DNA from: Calocera cornea HHB12733
Taxonomy: Eukaryota; Basidiomycota; Dacrymycetes; Dacrymycetales; Dacrymycetaceae
NCBI GenBank assembly: GCA_001632435.1
Contig: KV423932.1
Location: 186,001 to 250,000 of the forward strand
Direction: 5' to 3'
DNA: 64,000 nucleotides
The notes beneath the pieces are model-generated. The model was not told the origin of the DNA, did not search any database, and saw only the letters and a list, made by a program, of their open reading frames with translations. This document shows positions 1 through 12,448 of the stretch, one piece after another (positions within the stretch are counted from its first letter, which is position 1; the number at the start of each line of letters is the position of its first letter). Made by a program: the position numbers and the translations under genes.

Positions 1-2061
1 CAAGCCCGGCGCGGGCCTCTGCCCGGGGTACACCATCTCCCGCGGCATCCTCGCGGACGCGGTCGCGCTCACTCGCGGAGATCGCTACTTCACGACGGAC
101 TTTACGCCCCAGGCGCTCACCGCGTATGGGTACCAGGACTGCGCGCGGCAGACGGACAATGGGTCCAATGGCGGTACTCTGGGAAGACGTGAGTCCGGCT
201 CGGCTCGCATCCGCGTATCGCGGTCACTAACACGCCTGGCAGTGCTCTTCCGCCACCTGCCGAACCACTACCACGAGGGCTCCATCTACGCGCACTTCCC
301 CATGATGACGCCCAAGGCGATGAAGACGTACCTGACGGACCTCGACATGGACAAGCACTACAGCTTCGACAGGCCGAAGCGCACGCCCGAGGTCCGCGCG
401 GTCAACTCGTACGAGGGCGTCAAGCAGGTGCTGCGCGATCATCGCGCGTTCAAGGTCACCTACGGGCCGAACATGAAGCACCTTACCAACGGGTATGGGT
501 TCTTCTTGGCGTTTGACGATCCGGCGAAGTGTGTTTTCCCGGTCTTCTGTCTGCGTATGGGGCTAATGCACGTGGTGCAGGCACAACCGGGACCGGCAGA
601 TGATGCAAGACGCGCTGTTCAGCGACGCCAACGCGTACAGGCAAATGGGCCAGTACTTCTACGACAAGACGTGCGCCTTGATCCGCGAAAAGTCGTACAG
701 CCTGTCGGGGCATCATGTGAGCTGCGTCGACATTGTGCGCGATGTCATCAACCTGGCTCCTGTACACTGGGTCTCCAGATTCGTCGTAAGCACCAGCATC
801 CCTGATTCGCATGGCTTGGATCTGAACATGGTCATAGTCCGGCTTGCCGATCAAGACGAAAGAGGATCCCAACGCACCATATAGCGAACAAACCGCATAC
901 AACATCTACATGATTATCTTTACTTATATCTTCCTCAACATCCAGCCTGAGCTCAGCTGGTTCCTCCGCACAAAAGCGGACACGGCCACCATGGCCCTCC
1001 TGAGCTCCATCGAGCTTCACTTGAATGCGCTCTCGTCGAGCCCGGTGCGTTCTTTTGCCCACAGATGATCGGGATCGTACTCATTAGATGTGCTAGATGT
1101 CCAACCCATTCAAAATGATCGACAGCATCATGCATACCCTCTGGGGCGAAGACATGGACGTGCACGCGTTCTTCAAGCGGCTCATTGCGGCCGCTGGTCC
1201 CGATCGGCCCGTCAAGGAGCTCGCATACAACGTGCTTGGCGTGTCTGTCGCGTCGGCAGCCAACTTTGCCCATGCCACTGTGCATGTGGTGAACTTGTAC
1301 TTGGACGACAAGTACAAGGCCGCTAGGGACGACATTGTCCGTATCGCCCAACTGCCTCACTACGGACCGGATGAGGAGAGGCGGCTCGAAGGTTATGTGC
1401 GGGAAGCCATGCGTGCGTCTTTAGCTTGTGGCTTTACGCCCAATGCTGATGTTCATCAAATAGGTCTCGATCCTCAGGCACCCGGCATCTTCCGCAACGT
1501 CGCTGCCGACGCGTCCATCAAGGGTGACAAGGACATGCGCGTGCATGCTGGCGACAAGCTGTGGATCAGCATGAAGAACGCGCAGATGGACGTGAGTGAT
1601 GACCCATGCAGTCAAATCAAAGCACAGGCTGATTGGATATTGCAGCCGAACGTATTCAAGGACCCAGAGACCGTTGATCCTTTCCGGGACCCGAAATTGT
1701 ACATCATGTTTGGCGGCGGCGACCACGCGATGCACAAGTGCGTCCTCTCTTCCACCACATGTACTTGCTCTGATATCTGTGCCTAGCTGCCTCGGCGACC
1801 AGTTCACGATCAAGGTCATGCCCTACATGCTCCGGGCGATCTTCCGTCTGCGCGGGCTCAAGCGTGGGCCGGGAGCCAGTGGAGTGCTCCACCGGTACAA
1901 GCAGGATCTGTTCGGCACGAACCAGTACATGTACATCGCCGGCCCTGGCGTGCAGGAAGGGCTCCCGACACCCTGGCCGTGGACCATGGTCTTGCAGGTC
2001 CGTGGATCCAACTCGTTCTCAGGCTGTACTGATTGAATTCCAATAGTGGCACGAGCACTGA
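1..2061 (+). CDS. Ppo-like fatty-acid oxygenase (heme dioxygenase/P450 fusion), 3' part
   Basis: The open frame enters from the left edge, so the N-terminal part lies outside the window. Nine exon pieces can be joined: 1-188, 243-528, 581-785, 838-1044, 1097-1412, 1464-1591, 1646-1737, 1787-1997, 2047-2061. The first piece (SRGILADAVALTRGDRYFTT) and the next (LLFRHLPNHY, YAHFPMMTP) match the end of the animal-peroxidase-like dioxygenase domain of linoleate diol synthases (PpoA family). The rest is a P450-like domain ending in FGGGDHAMHNCLGD, where the Cys would be the heme ligand; that motif forms only after splicing across 1737/1787. Members oxygenate C18 fatty acids to hydroperoxides and diols (psi factors) that control sporulation. 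The last 15-nt exon is uncertain; reading through 1997 would stop at 2036. Family is confident, exact product is not. Confidence 0.85.
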
Positions 2062-2689
2062 TGAGCCACCTGTTGAAACTTGGATTGTCTGTTGTCGCGA
2101 ATACCAGTATGCATTGTATATCACCGTCTTCGGAAGGACCGCCTGTCTCACCCCTCGCCAACGCCAACGCTGTTGTCCCGCATCGCCCCTCATAGCCACG
2201 CTTCCTAGTTGTCCTGTTATCCTCGCTAGTCCATTGTCAGCTAGCGTTCCGTATATGTCCAAAATCGCATCCTGTGATAATGCCCACGCGTCGCAAGGGG
2301 GATTATTCTTCCATCGTCTCAGCGCATCGGAAAGGATCAGTGGTCCCACGGTGTGGAGCATTTGAAAGGCAGGGCAGGGCGATGACGTCCTTCCAATTCA
2401 GCGAGGACGAGGCGACTCCTCGGGCGCGGGCGCACACCATTCAGTACCCCACAGCTGCACAAACCTTCTCGCCCTCGGAGCCCAAGGCTGTGCGCTTCTA
2501 TGCTTCTTCACGAACCAGGTAACCAGCTCGGTTCTATTACATCCCCATCCCCATACAAGGGTATCCACATCAAACCAGGTATACAGATAGATATAGCAGT
2601 CCCTACAGTAGCGAAATACCAGCTACACCCCACTTACTTCCAGTTCTCAGGCACCCACGGACCCCACGCCTGCCCCCCGTTCAGGTACA
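2062..2689. other. Intergenic, no gene supported
   Basis: Between the oxygenase and the tentative small gene on the minus strand. A short plus-strand frame from an ATG at 2382 (MTSFQFSEDEATPRARA) runs to a stop just after a GT at 2519 but has no recognisable continuation, so it is not called. Confidence 0.5.
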
Positions 2690-3035
2690 TCACCGCGCTC
2701 CCCGCTCCCTTTGTAGGACGAAGAACATGACGAGTATGAGGAGGACGAAGGTGAGCACGAGCGTGATGAGCCAGAGCAGGCCTAGCATCACCGCCAGGGT
2801 CTGGCATGATGAGGAAGTCTGCCGCGCCGCTGAAGTGCTAACACAGTCGGGATGTTGTGAGTGAAGGGCACGGAGGAGGAAGGAGCGGGCACATCCAGGC
2901 GAACTTGGCCTTGAACGTCCCTGCAGGGGCTCGCTGCATGGGAGGAGGGGCGGCAGTGCTCTTGTCGGTGCTCTTGTCGGTGCCAGTAGTGGCTGCAGCA
3001 GCGGCACCCGATTCAGGGCTGTCTGATTTGTCCAT
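2690..3035 (-). CDS. Possible small single-helix membrane protein
   Basis: Not recognised. A two-exon model on the minus strand (3035-2893 and 2837-2690) gives 96 aa. The N-terminus is Ser/Thr/Ala-rich (MDKSDSPESGAAAAATTG), followed by TFKAKFAW. After a 55-nt intron with GT and TTAG ends and a CTCAC-like branch site comes one strongly hydrophobic stretch (LLWLITLVLTFVLLILVMFF) and a short basic tail (RERGAR). The layout suggests a C-terminal membrane anchor. The alternative frame downstream of the splice ends in GGQAWGPWVPENWK and also looks protein-like, so the splice choice is open. No homolog is known to me; it may not be a gene. Confidence 0.3.
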
Positions 3036-4266
3036 GGCTGTCGAATCGATGCCTTTGCCTTGGATTTGGACAGCAGCAGAGCACGTCGTTGCTCAAGCAG
3101 GCAGTCCGCTCGCCTCTAAGTTGCCTAGCCTGTTCCCGATAACCAACGCAGATGTGCTGTTCCTTCTAAGTAACGATTGCAAACCCCGGCCGGCCTGCAC
3201 TAAAGCGGCATGCCCATCGCCCGCCGCAATCCTAAATCGCGTCGCGCCTCGGCGGTCGAGGGCGAGGCGGTGCGGGTACGGCAAGTGACAAGTGCATGGA
3301 CACAGTCACATTTTGATTTCCGCGTCTCGCATCCCCGAGGGCCCCACGGCATCCCTGAGCCCATTTACAGAAAGTGTCGGAGCTCTATTTATGTCAATTC
3401 AGCCCTGTTTTCATCCTTTCAAGAAGCTGCAGACCGGTACCAACTCTCGAGCTTACAACCATCAGAAGAGAAACTAGGACTAAAGCTGATTTTATGCACG
3501 AATAAGTTGGGGAAAATTTATGTTAGCTTTTGCTTGTCAGGGGCACAAGGCATGTCTCTCTGCGCCATACCCGGGTGCAATCCTCATCAGAGTTGGAACA
3601 CGGAAACACTTTGTGACAGATTATGTCAGCACATTAGCAGTTAGCTGCCCCGGTTGTACACAAAAGACCTTTTCGCCAGTTCAGAATATTCTACATGCTA
3701 CATTCATCTAATAAAAAGGGTAGACATACTGTATTCAAATACTGGGTTTACAATGGGCCTATTTTTATGTGAGGTTTGTAAGGAGAAATGGCAGGAAAGG
3801 CAGGAATAGTGCGTCAGAATATCATAAATGCATGCTCTGTTGGTTGCCTCGGGACCCTCGGAAGTCGCGTTTCGAGTATCGGAGGCGGAACTCGGGATTG
3901 GATTTTGACCATGCACTTCCCACCTACCGTAGTGCGGGCGCGTCCGCCGCTCTGCGACCCTTTCCCACCGAATTTGCTGTGACACATTTGGGATGCCCGC
4001 GCTGCGCTTGGCGATAAGTAGTGGATGATGGTTTCTTCTCGGGTGAGATGACGACCGGGAGTAAGTTGGAGTGCTGGAGTGACGCTGAGAGGCGCTGCAG
4101 GGATAGGAAGCATGGGCATCGTATTATTGAAGCAGGAAGAAGCTCGCAGAAGAGACGGTGTCAGTGGGCGACTGGATCAGATCATGCCATTCGAAAAGGA
4201 AACGGCTTGGACCCGACCTCGACTTTACATCATCCCGCCCAAACGGACTGTGACAGCCCGCGGTGC
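3036..4266. other. Long intergenic stretch, nothing recognised
   Basis: About 1.2 kb with only short frames on both strands that overlap one another and show no conserved motif, splice pattern or codon bias. No repeat or RNA gene was seen. Confidence 0.5.
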
Positions 4267-4283
4267 AGATATATATATATATA
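4267..4283 (+). promoter_or_regulatory. TATA box of the CFEM gene
   Basis: A run of alternating AT (gatatatatatatatacc) sits about 75 bp before the ATG at 4359, the usual distance for a fungal TATA element. A pyrimidine-rich leader follows up to the start codon, typical of highly expressed fungal genes. Confidence 0.55.
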
Positions 4284-4358
4284 CCGCCCGAGCCTCTCTT
4301 TCTTTCATCCCCTGCCCCTGCCCCCGTCCCCCGCCCCTCCCCTCCAAAGCTACTCACA

Positions 4359-5055
4359 ATGCGTTTCTCCCTCATCGCCGCCGCCGCCGCCTCCCTCTTC
4401 GCCCTCGTGGGCGCACAGACCCTCCCGGCCTGCGCGACCACCTGCCTGGCCACCTCCATCGCTACCAGCGGCAGCACATGCGGGACGAACATCAGCTGCC
4501 TGTGCGCCGACCCCAGCTTCCTCTCTGTGCGTCTCTCTCCCCTCCAACCTCTCCCATCCCTCCCCTCTCTCTCCGGACCCGGGTGCCCGCAGCTCTTATT
4601 GCCCCACACGTCCGCGTAAATCGGAGCTAACTTCCCCCGCAGGCCGCCTTCAGCTGTCTCCAGACTACCTGCTCCTCCTCCGACCTCTCCTCCGCGATCA
4701 CCGCCGCTGAGGCCCAGTGCGCCGCTTCGGGCGTCACCGTCAACCCCGCGTCCATCACTGGGTCCGCAGGCTCCGGCTCGGGCAGCTCGAGCAGCAGCAG
4801 CAGCTCGAGCAGCAGCGGCAGCTCCACGGCGGGTAGCAACTCGGCCAGGTACGCTTCTCCTTTCTCTGTCTCTGAAGGATGGAAGCTGATAGAGGTAACA
4901 GCACCACCAGCTCCAGCCCCAGCACCTCGCCCTCCTCCTCCGGCGCAGCCACCAGCCCAACCACGTCCCCCAGCAGCGCCGCCATGCTCGGCGCTGCCCC
5001 CGGCGGCGTCTTCGGCGCCCTCCTCGCCGTTGCTGGCATCGCCTTCGCTCTCTGA
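4359..5055 (+). CDS. CFEM-domain GPI-anchored cell-surface protein
   Basis: Three exons, 4359-4526, 4643-4848 and 4893-5055, give about 178 aa. Residues 1-19 are a clear signal peptide (MRFSLIAAAAASLFALVGA). The CFEM domain follows: Cys spaced as in LPACATTCLATS, CGTNISCLCADPSF, FSCLQTTC and AEAQCAAS, giving the eight cysteines and the CLC-x-D core. The second half is a Ser/Thr-rich stalk (runs of SSSSS) and a C-terminal hydrophobic tail (GGVFGALLAVAGIAFAL) preceded by small residues, as in GPI-attachment signals. CFEM proteins sit in the wall or plasma membrane; some bind heme, others act in adhesion or host contact. The first intron is long for this window (116 nt). No enzymatic role can be read from the sequence. 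Confidence 0.88.
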
Positions 5056-5575
5056 GCGATTGCTTGGTAGAGTCGGTTTCTTGGGCCGTCAAGCTGCGCT
5101 TGGATGGGCTAATGAAGAGCCGGCGAAAAGTACGCTATGGGATGTTGGGAAGATACCATGCGGTGTGATTACGGACTTGGCGGAAGTGGGGAGGGGAGAT
5201 ACAGCTCGTTACAGATACAGACAATGCCATCCTCGTTATTTTCTTGCTCTCGGGAGCCCCACCAGGCCAGAAGCGCATCCAACAGACAAGACCTATGCTG
5301 TCTCCCTATTATTGCAGCTGCAAAAGTAAGAAAGACACGATGAAAGGGTCCGCAAGAAGGGCACGAAAGAAGCAATGACGCAGATGTGGGTATTGGGTGG
5401 CGCAGCCCTTCAGCAGGGCTTGAAACAGCTCCCGAGCAACTAGCGCTAGGGTGTCACTCGCAGTCCCTCGCAGCTATCGACTCCGCTCAGGAGCAATCGT
5501 CACTGGCACTCTCTCCATACCTGCCCACCCTCCTGTCGCTCTCGCTCTTGTCCACGCCGCTGTCTGAGCATCGAC
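5056..5575. other. Intergenic, V-ATPase promoter region
   Basis: 520 bp between the CFEM stop and the V-ATPase start. A pyrimidine-rich run (about 5510-5560) just before the ATG may be the leader. No other element recognised. Confidence 0.45.
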
Positions 5576-7420
5576 ATGTCGGACCCGAGGCTGTCAAAGT
5601 TCGAGGCTGCGGCTATTAACGCGGCGGCGGTGACGAGGAAGTATGATGTGCATCCTAGATTAGGCAAGTGGGGATGTCTATGTACAGGGCTGTAGGCTGA
5701 TAGGAAGCAGATTACCGGACTGTTTCTGCTGTTAACGGGTATGTACGGCCTACCAGTGAGCAGAGTGGGAACTGACGATTGCGCAGTCCGCTGGTCGTGC
5801 TCGACAATGTCAAGGTGCGCCCTGAACCCGGTGTGACCCGCTCCTTCTGACCCTCCCGCAGTTCCCATCATACAACGAGATTGTGCAGCTCACCCTGCCC
5901 GACGGGTCGAAGCGCGGCGGGCAGGTGCTCGAGGTGCAGGGAAAGAAGGCGATCGTGCAGGTGTTCGAGGGCACCTCGGGCGTCGACGTCAAGGCGACCC
6001 ATGTCGAGTTCACGGGGAGCAGCATGAAGCTGCCCGTGTCGGAGGACATGCTCGGGCGCATCTTCAACGGCAGCGGGAACCCGATTGACAAGGGGCCCAA
6101 GGTGTTTGCGGAGGACTTTTTGGATATTAACGGTTCGTTGCTCTCTGGACAAAGGAGAGCGCAGACGTTGATGGATTGCGCAGGTTCCCCGATCAACCCG
6201 TACTCCCGTATATACCCGGAAGAGATGATCCAGACTGGTATATCTACCATCGATACGATGAACTCGATTGCTCGTGGCCAGAAGATCCCGATTTTCTCCG
6301 CTGCCGGTCTGCCCCATAACGAAGTGCGTTCCAGATCTTGCAGTGTATGCGCTTCAATATTGACGATTGGCCCAGATTGCTGCCCAAATCTGTCGTCAAG
6401 CCGGCCTGGTCAAGCGTCCGACGAAGGATGTGCATGACGGGCACGAGGACAACTTCTCGATCGTCTTCGCGGCCATGGGTGTGAACATGGAGACGGCTCG
6501 CTTCTTCAAGCAGGACTTCGAGGAGAACGGCTCGCTCGACCGCGTGACGCTCTTCCTCAACCTCGCTAACGACCCGACGATCGAGCGTATCATCACCCCT
6601 CGCCTGGCGCTCACGACAGCCGAGTACTACGCCTACCAGTTGGAGAAGCACGTCCTCGTCATCCTCACCGACATGTCCTCGTACGCCGATGCGCTGCGTG
6701 AGGTCTCCGCCGCGCGTGAAGAAGTGCCAGGTCGCCGTGGTTACCCCGGTTACATGTACACGGATCTGTCGACGATCTACGAGCGTGCAGGTCGTGTGCA
6801 GGGCAGGAACGGGTCCATCACCCAGATCCCGATTCTCACCATGCCGAACGACGACATCACCCACCCGATCCCCGATCTGACGGGGTACATTACAGAGGGC
6901 CAGATCTTCGTGGACCGTCAACTGCACAACAAGCAGATCTACCCGCCGATCAACGTCATGCCGTCCCTGTCCCGGTTGATGAAGAGCGCTATTGGAGAGA
7001 AGCTGACGAGGAAGGATCATAGTGATGTCTCCAACCAGCTGGTGCGTCCTCATCACAAAGGCTCCGTGAACCATCTGCTAACGATATATACAGTACGCCA
7101 AGTACGCCATTGGTCGCGATGCCGCCGCCATGAAGGCTGTCGTCGGTGAGGAGGCGCTGTCGCAGGAAGACAAGCTCGCGCTCGAGTTCCTGGACAAGTT
7201 CGAGCACCAGTTCGTCGGCCAAGGTGCCTACGAGTCGCGCACGATCTTTGAGTCGCTCGACCTGGCCTGGACGCTCCTCCGCATCTTCCCCAAGGAGATG
7301 CTCAATCGTATCAGCCCCAAGATCATCGAGGAGTTCTATGCGCGCAAGCCGGTACATAAGGAGGAGGAGGAGGAGGACAAGCACCCGAATGGGGATAGCG
7401 GGAAGCTCATCGACGCTTGA
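5576..7420 (+). CDS. VMA2: V-type proton ATPase subunit B
   Basis: Seven exons: 5576-5663, 5711-5738, 5787-5814, 5862-6132, 6184-6323, 6376-7041, 7094-7420. They join in frame to 515 aa, the size of yeast Vma2 (517). Recognisable blocks in order are [118 protein letters not shown] and [20 protein letters not shown]. The protein is the regulatory nucleotide-binding subunit of the V1 head that alternates with subunit A and drives acidification of vacuoles and endosomes. The acidic C-terminus (EEEEEDK) is common. Intron 1 (5664-5710) starts with GC, not GT; the frame [10 protein letters not shown] requires it. Confidence 0.97.
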
Positions 7421-7704
7421 GTGGCGGGCTGAGGGGGTTGCGGTGGACGATTCTCGCTTTCGACTTCAGCAACGTATACGTATATACACTATTGCAAAAT
7501 ATGCAATCCAATGCAATGAGACTGCATTTCAGAGATACACAGTGCCTACAGTATCGTACTGGCGGCCCACTAGCCAAAAGCATCCGGGCCGAGATGTCTT
7601 CCGAGGCGCGTCGCGTCTTTCATGCCCGCGCACCATCATGATGCCGGAACGACTCCTGAACTAATTCTTGAACTGCTTGAAGTGCTCCTGTAACTTGCTT
7701 TGAT

Positions 7705-10700
7705 ATGGACCCGTCTGATGCTTCTGGGGATGATCGGGTTATCAGCGCCTTCGAGAAGCACGATGAGTTTGTTGAGCTCTTGACCGCCTTCTTAGCAGTC
7801 GACTTGCTCGCCGAACCATCGCCTGCTGAACAGCTCGCGGAGGATCGGACATTGACAAAGCTCACTGCAATCGTACGACTAACAAATAATACCGCTTGGA
7901 GCATTCTCTTGACATCTGGACTATAGCTGGATGAATACCAGGAAGCAGCGTACCTCCTCGACCCGTATCTCGAGGAACTTGTCGGGCGGCCGATCGAGTC
8001 GGTCAGATCTTACGCGAGCCATGTCTTCCAAACCGGCAGCCTTGGACCTACAACCAGATTAGAGATGCTCGCCAAGCTCATTTACTGGTACACAAAAACC
8101 CGAGGCTATAAGACCATTGGTACTTTCTGCTGTCTTTTCTCCCCCAGCCATATTTAACAGGAAACTTTGCAGTTCGGTACTTTCCCCACGAGACAGCAGA
8201 TTTCGCCATCGCCCTTGGTCTCCTCACCAGACTATTGGAGACTGTAATACAATGGGAGGTCACCTATGTTCTTCTTCTCTGGATTTCCTTGATATGCATG
8301 CTCCCATTCGATTTGACCCTCTTCGACGAGAAAGGAAAGACACCCGTCGCAACAACACTCGAGATCATAGGTCTTAACCAGTTGTCCAAAGCTGGAAAGG
8401 AACGTGATGCTGCTGCTGTTTTGCTGTCGAAGCTCTACATTCGGCAAGTCCTTGTTTCATACTTCATTATATACTCTGACAGCTTGTTAGGAAGGACGTG
8501 GCCGATAGAACAGGCATCTTCTTTACCTGGGGCAGCCGAACAGTTCAGGCAGCCGATGATGTATATTCGGTAATAATTCTTGACGTCTTCGCATCGTCTT
8601 GCTCAATTTTGTCAGAGCCTTGGATTCCTGCAAGTCATCAGTGAGCTGCTGAAAGGGGGTACACACGCGGCATTGTCGGGCTATCTCCCTGACATTCGTG
8701 AATTACTCGAGCAGATTAAGGCAGAACCAATACTGATGAAGAACACCCTGATTCGAAAGTACTGCTCCAAGATCTCAGGGCGCCTTGCGGTAATGCAGCT
8801 TCCACAGCGAAGTGCGCCCAAAACTGGTGAGGAGATGGACAGTGAAGATGAACCCGCCGACTAATGCGCATTCAGTCCGGTCTATTCGGATGGAGACCGG
8901 AGCTCAGAACCATGAAGGTGAAGCGGAGGAGCTGGATGAGGACGTTCCCGAGACATTGGATGAACATATTGAAGAGTTGGTGACTTTCCTGCAGGATAAG
9001 GTGAGCTCCTACATATTTGTGGGAGCTGAGCCGAGTTCAGCCTCCGTACAGGATACCGTTGTACGATACTCGGCCGCAAAGGGACTTGCACGAATATCAG
9101 AACGGCTGCCTTCAGAGTTTGCGAATCAAGTGCTTGAAACCATCCTTAGTCTCTATGCTCAGTATGAAGAAGCGGTCCAAGCTGAAGACTATGTACCGGA
9201 TGCAGAAGGGGTTTGGCAAGGGACAACGCTGGCATGTGCCGAATTTGCAAGACGCGGACTTGTTCGGGGTGAACAGCTATCAAGTGTGCTGGATTGGACA
9301 AGCAAGGTTAGTTGTAACACATTTCCACTTCCTCCATGCTGATCATAGTCAGGCCCTGCTTTTCGATATACGAAAGGGTGCTGTTTCGGTCGGCTCGAAT
9401 GTTAGGGATGCGGCGGCCTACGTGATGTGGGCTAGCGCCCGTTCCCAAACTGTAGAGCCGATGCGCCCTTGGGCTCTGCCCCTGGCTCAGAGGCTTGTTT
9501 CCGTCTCGGTGTTTGACCGAGAGATAACCATAAGGCGAGCAGCCAGTGCTGCATTCCAAGAGAATGTTGGGCGTCTAGTAAGCGCACCTTTGGGGCTAAC
9601 ATGGAGAGCGACTGACGACACAAACAACAGGGTCTGTTCCCTCATGGAATTGACGTCTTGAAGAAGATAGACTTCTACGCGGTAAGTATACGACGACATG
9701 CATTTGAGATCGCAGCTCCGGAAGTGGCCGAGTACGTTAGGTCTTCGCCTGCCCACAGATGTGTCGTAACAGGACTGCAGGCACAAAGAATATCGCGACA
9801 CACTGCTAAACCACCTCGAAACGGTCACATTGCGCCACTGGGATCCCCAAATGCGCGTCCTTGCAGCAAATGCCTGTCGTCGAATATGCGAACTCGATCT
9901 TGCGAGCCTTGGTCCGGCTCTCGCGGCTCGGCAGGTTCGCCTGTAATATCTGCTTCAAACTTCGTCGCTAACGATGAAACAGGAGCGACTTCTCCCAAAT
10001 CCCGACAGCTCAGTAGTTCATGGTGCTTTACTTGCTCTTGCAAACGTAGCGGAATCTATGGGGCAGACATCAGATCCAGAACTTCAGTCAGCACGACTGC
10101 AGGTATTTCGGTCAATATTGAAGATCCCCATTCGTAGGCTGCAATCTTTTCGGGGTGAGCAGCTCCTTGGTGCAGTTTGCGCCGTACTGGGTGCCAGCAT
10201 ATCCCATGCGGCCTTGGACCTGCATTCGATGGGGCCACCATGGCTAGAGATTCTCGAGATCGGGATGAAGTCAAGAGATGAATTGGTCCAAGATGCTGCT
10301 GCTGCCGCGTGGTCAAGCACAAGTTCCGTGTTGAACTGCAAGCAATATGTCGAGAGATGAGTAGCAATCGTTCTCCATCAAACTGAAGGCTGACCGACCT
10401 GTCTACATGGGCGAAAGAATTCCTGACAACGACTCCATCCAATCAACGAGGTATTGCGAAGGTCTTTGGCAAACTCAAATACGCTTCTGTTGCGCCATGC
10501 GTCGGAATTGTAACAGAATGCTTGAGTGCCGCTGTCACAGGAGGCGTAAGTACGCACGTAGAATGCCTTGAAGTCTAAAATCGACCATTATGACAGGATT
10601 CGAGGTTCAATTCCACGATCGAAGTTCGGCGGGATTGCTTCATCGCTTTACGGCTCATCCTCTGTCAAGATGGAGTCATCATTGGATCGGGTACGTATGC

Positions 10701-12015
10701 TTCACTCTCGGGTTTTTCTCACACATTGAGAATGATTGCAGATGATCGAATTGAGATCTTCCGAGTTTTCCTTCGAGTTATTCATGAGGGTCTTCGTGAT
10801 TACACGACTGATCAGAGAGGTGACGTCGGCTCCTGGATACGACTTGAAGCCTTGAAGGCACTTGGCACAGTCTTGGCCCGAATATTCCAAACTTGCACGG
10901 AGCTGCGGGTGCCCTTACACTGGCTCGCTAGCGATCAAATTCATCAACTTCTAGCCGTTCTGCTGAAGCAAGGAGTCGAACGTCTTGACACGGTTCGCGA
11001 TAAAGCTGGTCTGCAGCTTGCAGCGATCTTGTCAGCGCACTCGCACAATGCAGCAGCGACGGCGACATGGAAGATAGAAGCAGAGGAGGCTCTAACAGAA
11101 CTTTGTAATGAGTGCGTGGGAGTTCTGCAAGATTGGGACCGCGACTGACCTGGTGACAGTGAGGAGGGTCGAACATGGAAGGAAGGCAGCTGGTTCTTCC
11201 CCAAAGTCGTTCGGCTTCTGTTGATCCCTACCTACCGGACCTGTCTTTTGGAGGGACTGGTATTCGGTATTGGAAGCAAGACTGAAAGCACGGTGAATGC
11301 CGCCCCGGGATTTCTTCCTACCACATGCTGATCATTCCACAGCTGGGACCGGCCGGGAAGGCATTGTCAGACTTCGCAGCAGAATTGCCTATATCAAAGA
11401 CGGACGAATATACCTTCAGCCTAAACCAGCTGGGAAGAGACTTGCTCTCGCTAGCTAAGCGAGATGCCAACAACAATTCCCACTTCATCCCATACCTTCA
11501 AACATTTCTCGTTCTCTTACAGGCCGACGTACTGCAAACATTGGTCGAGGACGAGAACGGTAAGGCGTTGTAAGTCATCGTCGCCTTTAGGGTGGAGACA
11601 AGTTCAAGCTAACTTTTCCTTAGCCTTCAGGAGCTTGTCAGTCTTGCTGGCCGTAATGCATCTCGAATAAAGAATGTGCAGCGGATCATTGTCTCCATGA
11701 ATATGTGAGCTTACAATCGTCTCTTGCGTGCCCAGCTAAATGATAGACAGTATCACGTCTGCAGCACCGAATCCAGCCATTACTCCGATGGCTCTCGAAC
11801 CCCTCCTTGTCTTTTTGACTCATCCTATCCCCCGAGTCAGAGCCGAGACGGCCGAGTCTTTGTATCTGGTGGCCCAAACGAGCGAACTACTCGGGGAGAA
11901 TGAGGATAGAGGGGAGGAGCTCCTCCTAGAGACTCCTTGGCTGAATGGTCACGAGTCAGAGCTTAAACCAGCAGCAGAACAGATTGTACAGCTGATACGG
12001 GAAGGGGTGGAATAG
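7705..12015 (+). CDS. TBCD: Tubulin-folding cofactor D (TBCD/Cin1/Alp1 homolog)
   Basis: Eighteen exons: 7705-7872, 7927-8119, 8173-8443, 8491-8569, 8616-8826, 8876-9000, 9052-9306, 9353-9577, 9631-9731, 9781-9934, 9983-10360, 10418-10545, 10597-10690, 10742-11111, 11160-11292, 11343-11569, 11624-11704, 11751-12015. Landmarks are LDEYQEAAYLLDPYLEEL, WEVTYVLLLWISLICMLPFD, KDVADRTGIFFTWGSRTVQA, DTVVRYSAAKGLARISERLP, EITIRRAASAAFQENVGR and DYTTDQRGDVGSWIRLEA, all typical of TBCD HEAT repeats. Cofactor D captures beta-tubulin and, with cofactors C and E, releases assembled tubulin dimer. One exon (9983-10360) changes frame between roughly 10290 and 10320; one base appears to be missing, so it is either an assembly error or a real lesion. 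The intron 8444-8490 has a GC donor. Confidence 0.93.
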
Positions 12016-12448
12016 ACTACTGCACCAGTGTGCGGCGTTGTACCATGGGCTCCCCGATTCCCGCACCTTCGCGCCAGGAAGCGAAGATGATCCGCTCCGT
12101 GGTGAATACTTACATGCATTCCGCGCGCGCCCATCACCTTCTGCCCTCTGATGCCCTACATCGCTTGCAATCCAACTCGTTCGAGCCCCGCCATCACCTT
12201 TACAAGATTACATCACTATACTATGCATCCAATGACTGTTGCTACGAATATCGCCCGGCGCCGACACCGAGCCCGACTTGCCAATATCATCGAATCCATT
12301 GACTCGCGTAGTCCGGCATCTGTCGAATGCCAGCTGACTCCTGAGTACACGCCATTTTGCTCATCAAACGCCCAGAATTCAAATTCCGGGTCAAATTCCT
12401 GATACCAGGAGCGAATAGAAACGATCACCCCCATCCTCATACCCATGC
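12016..12448. other. Convergent 3' intergenic region
   Basis: Lies between the tail-to-tail ends of the cofactor D gene and gene A. Small frames on both strands have no supporting motif. Nothing else seen. Confidence 0.5.

Noticed and set aside
3210..4119. Several 60-145 codon frames in the 3-4 kb intergenic region
   Set aside because: They overlap on both strands, lack conserved motifs, and none has convincing splice partners.
9001..9051. Reading through the 51-nt segment in cofactor D as coding
   Set aside because: It is in frame, but it has clear GT-AG ends, and the protein family runs directly from FLQDK to DTVVR.
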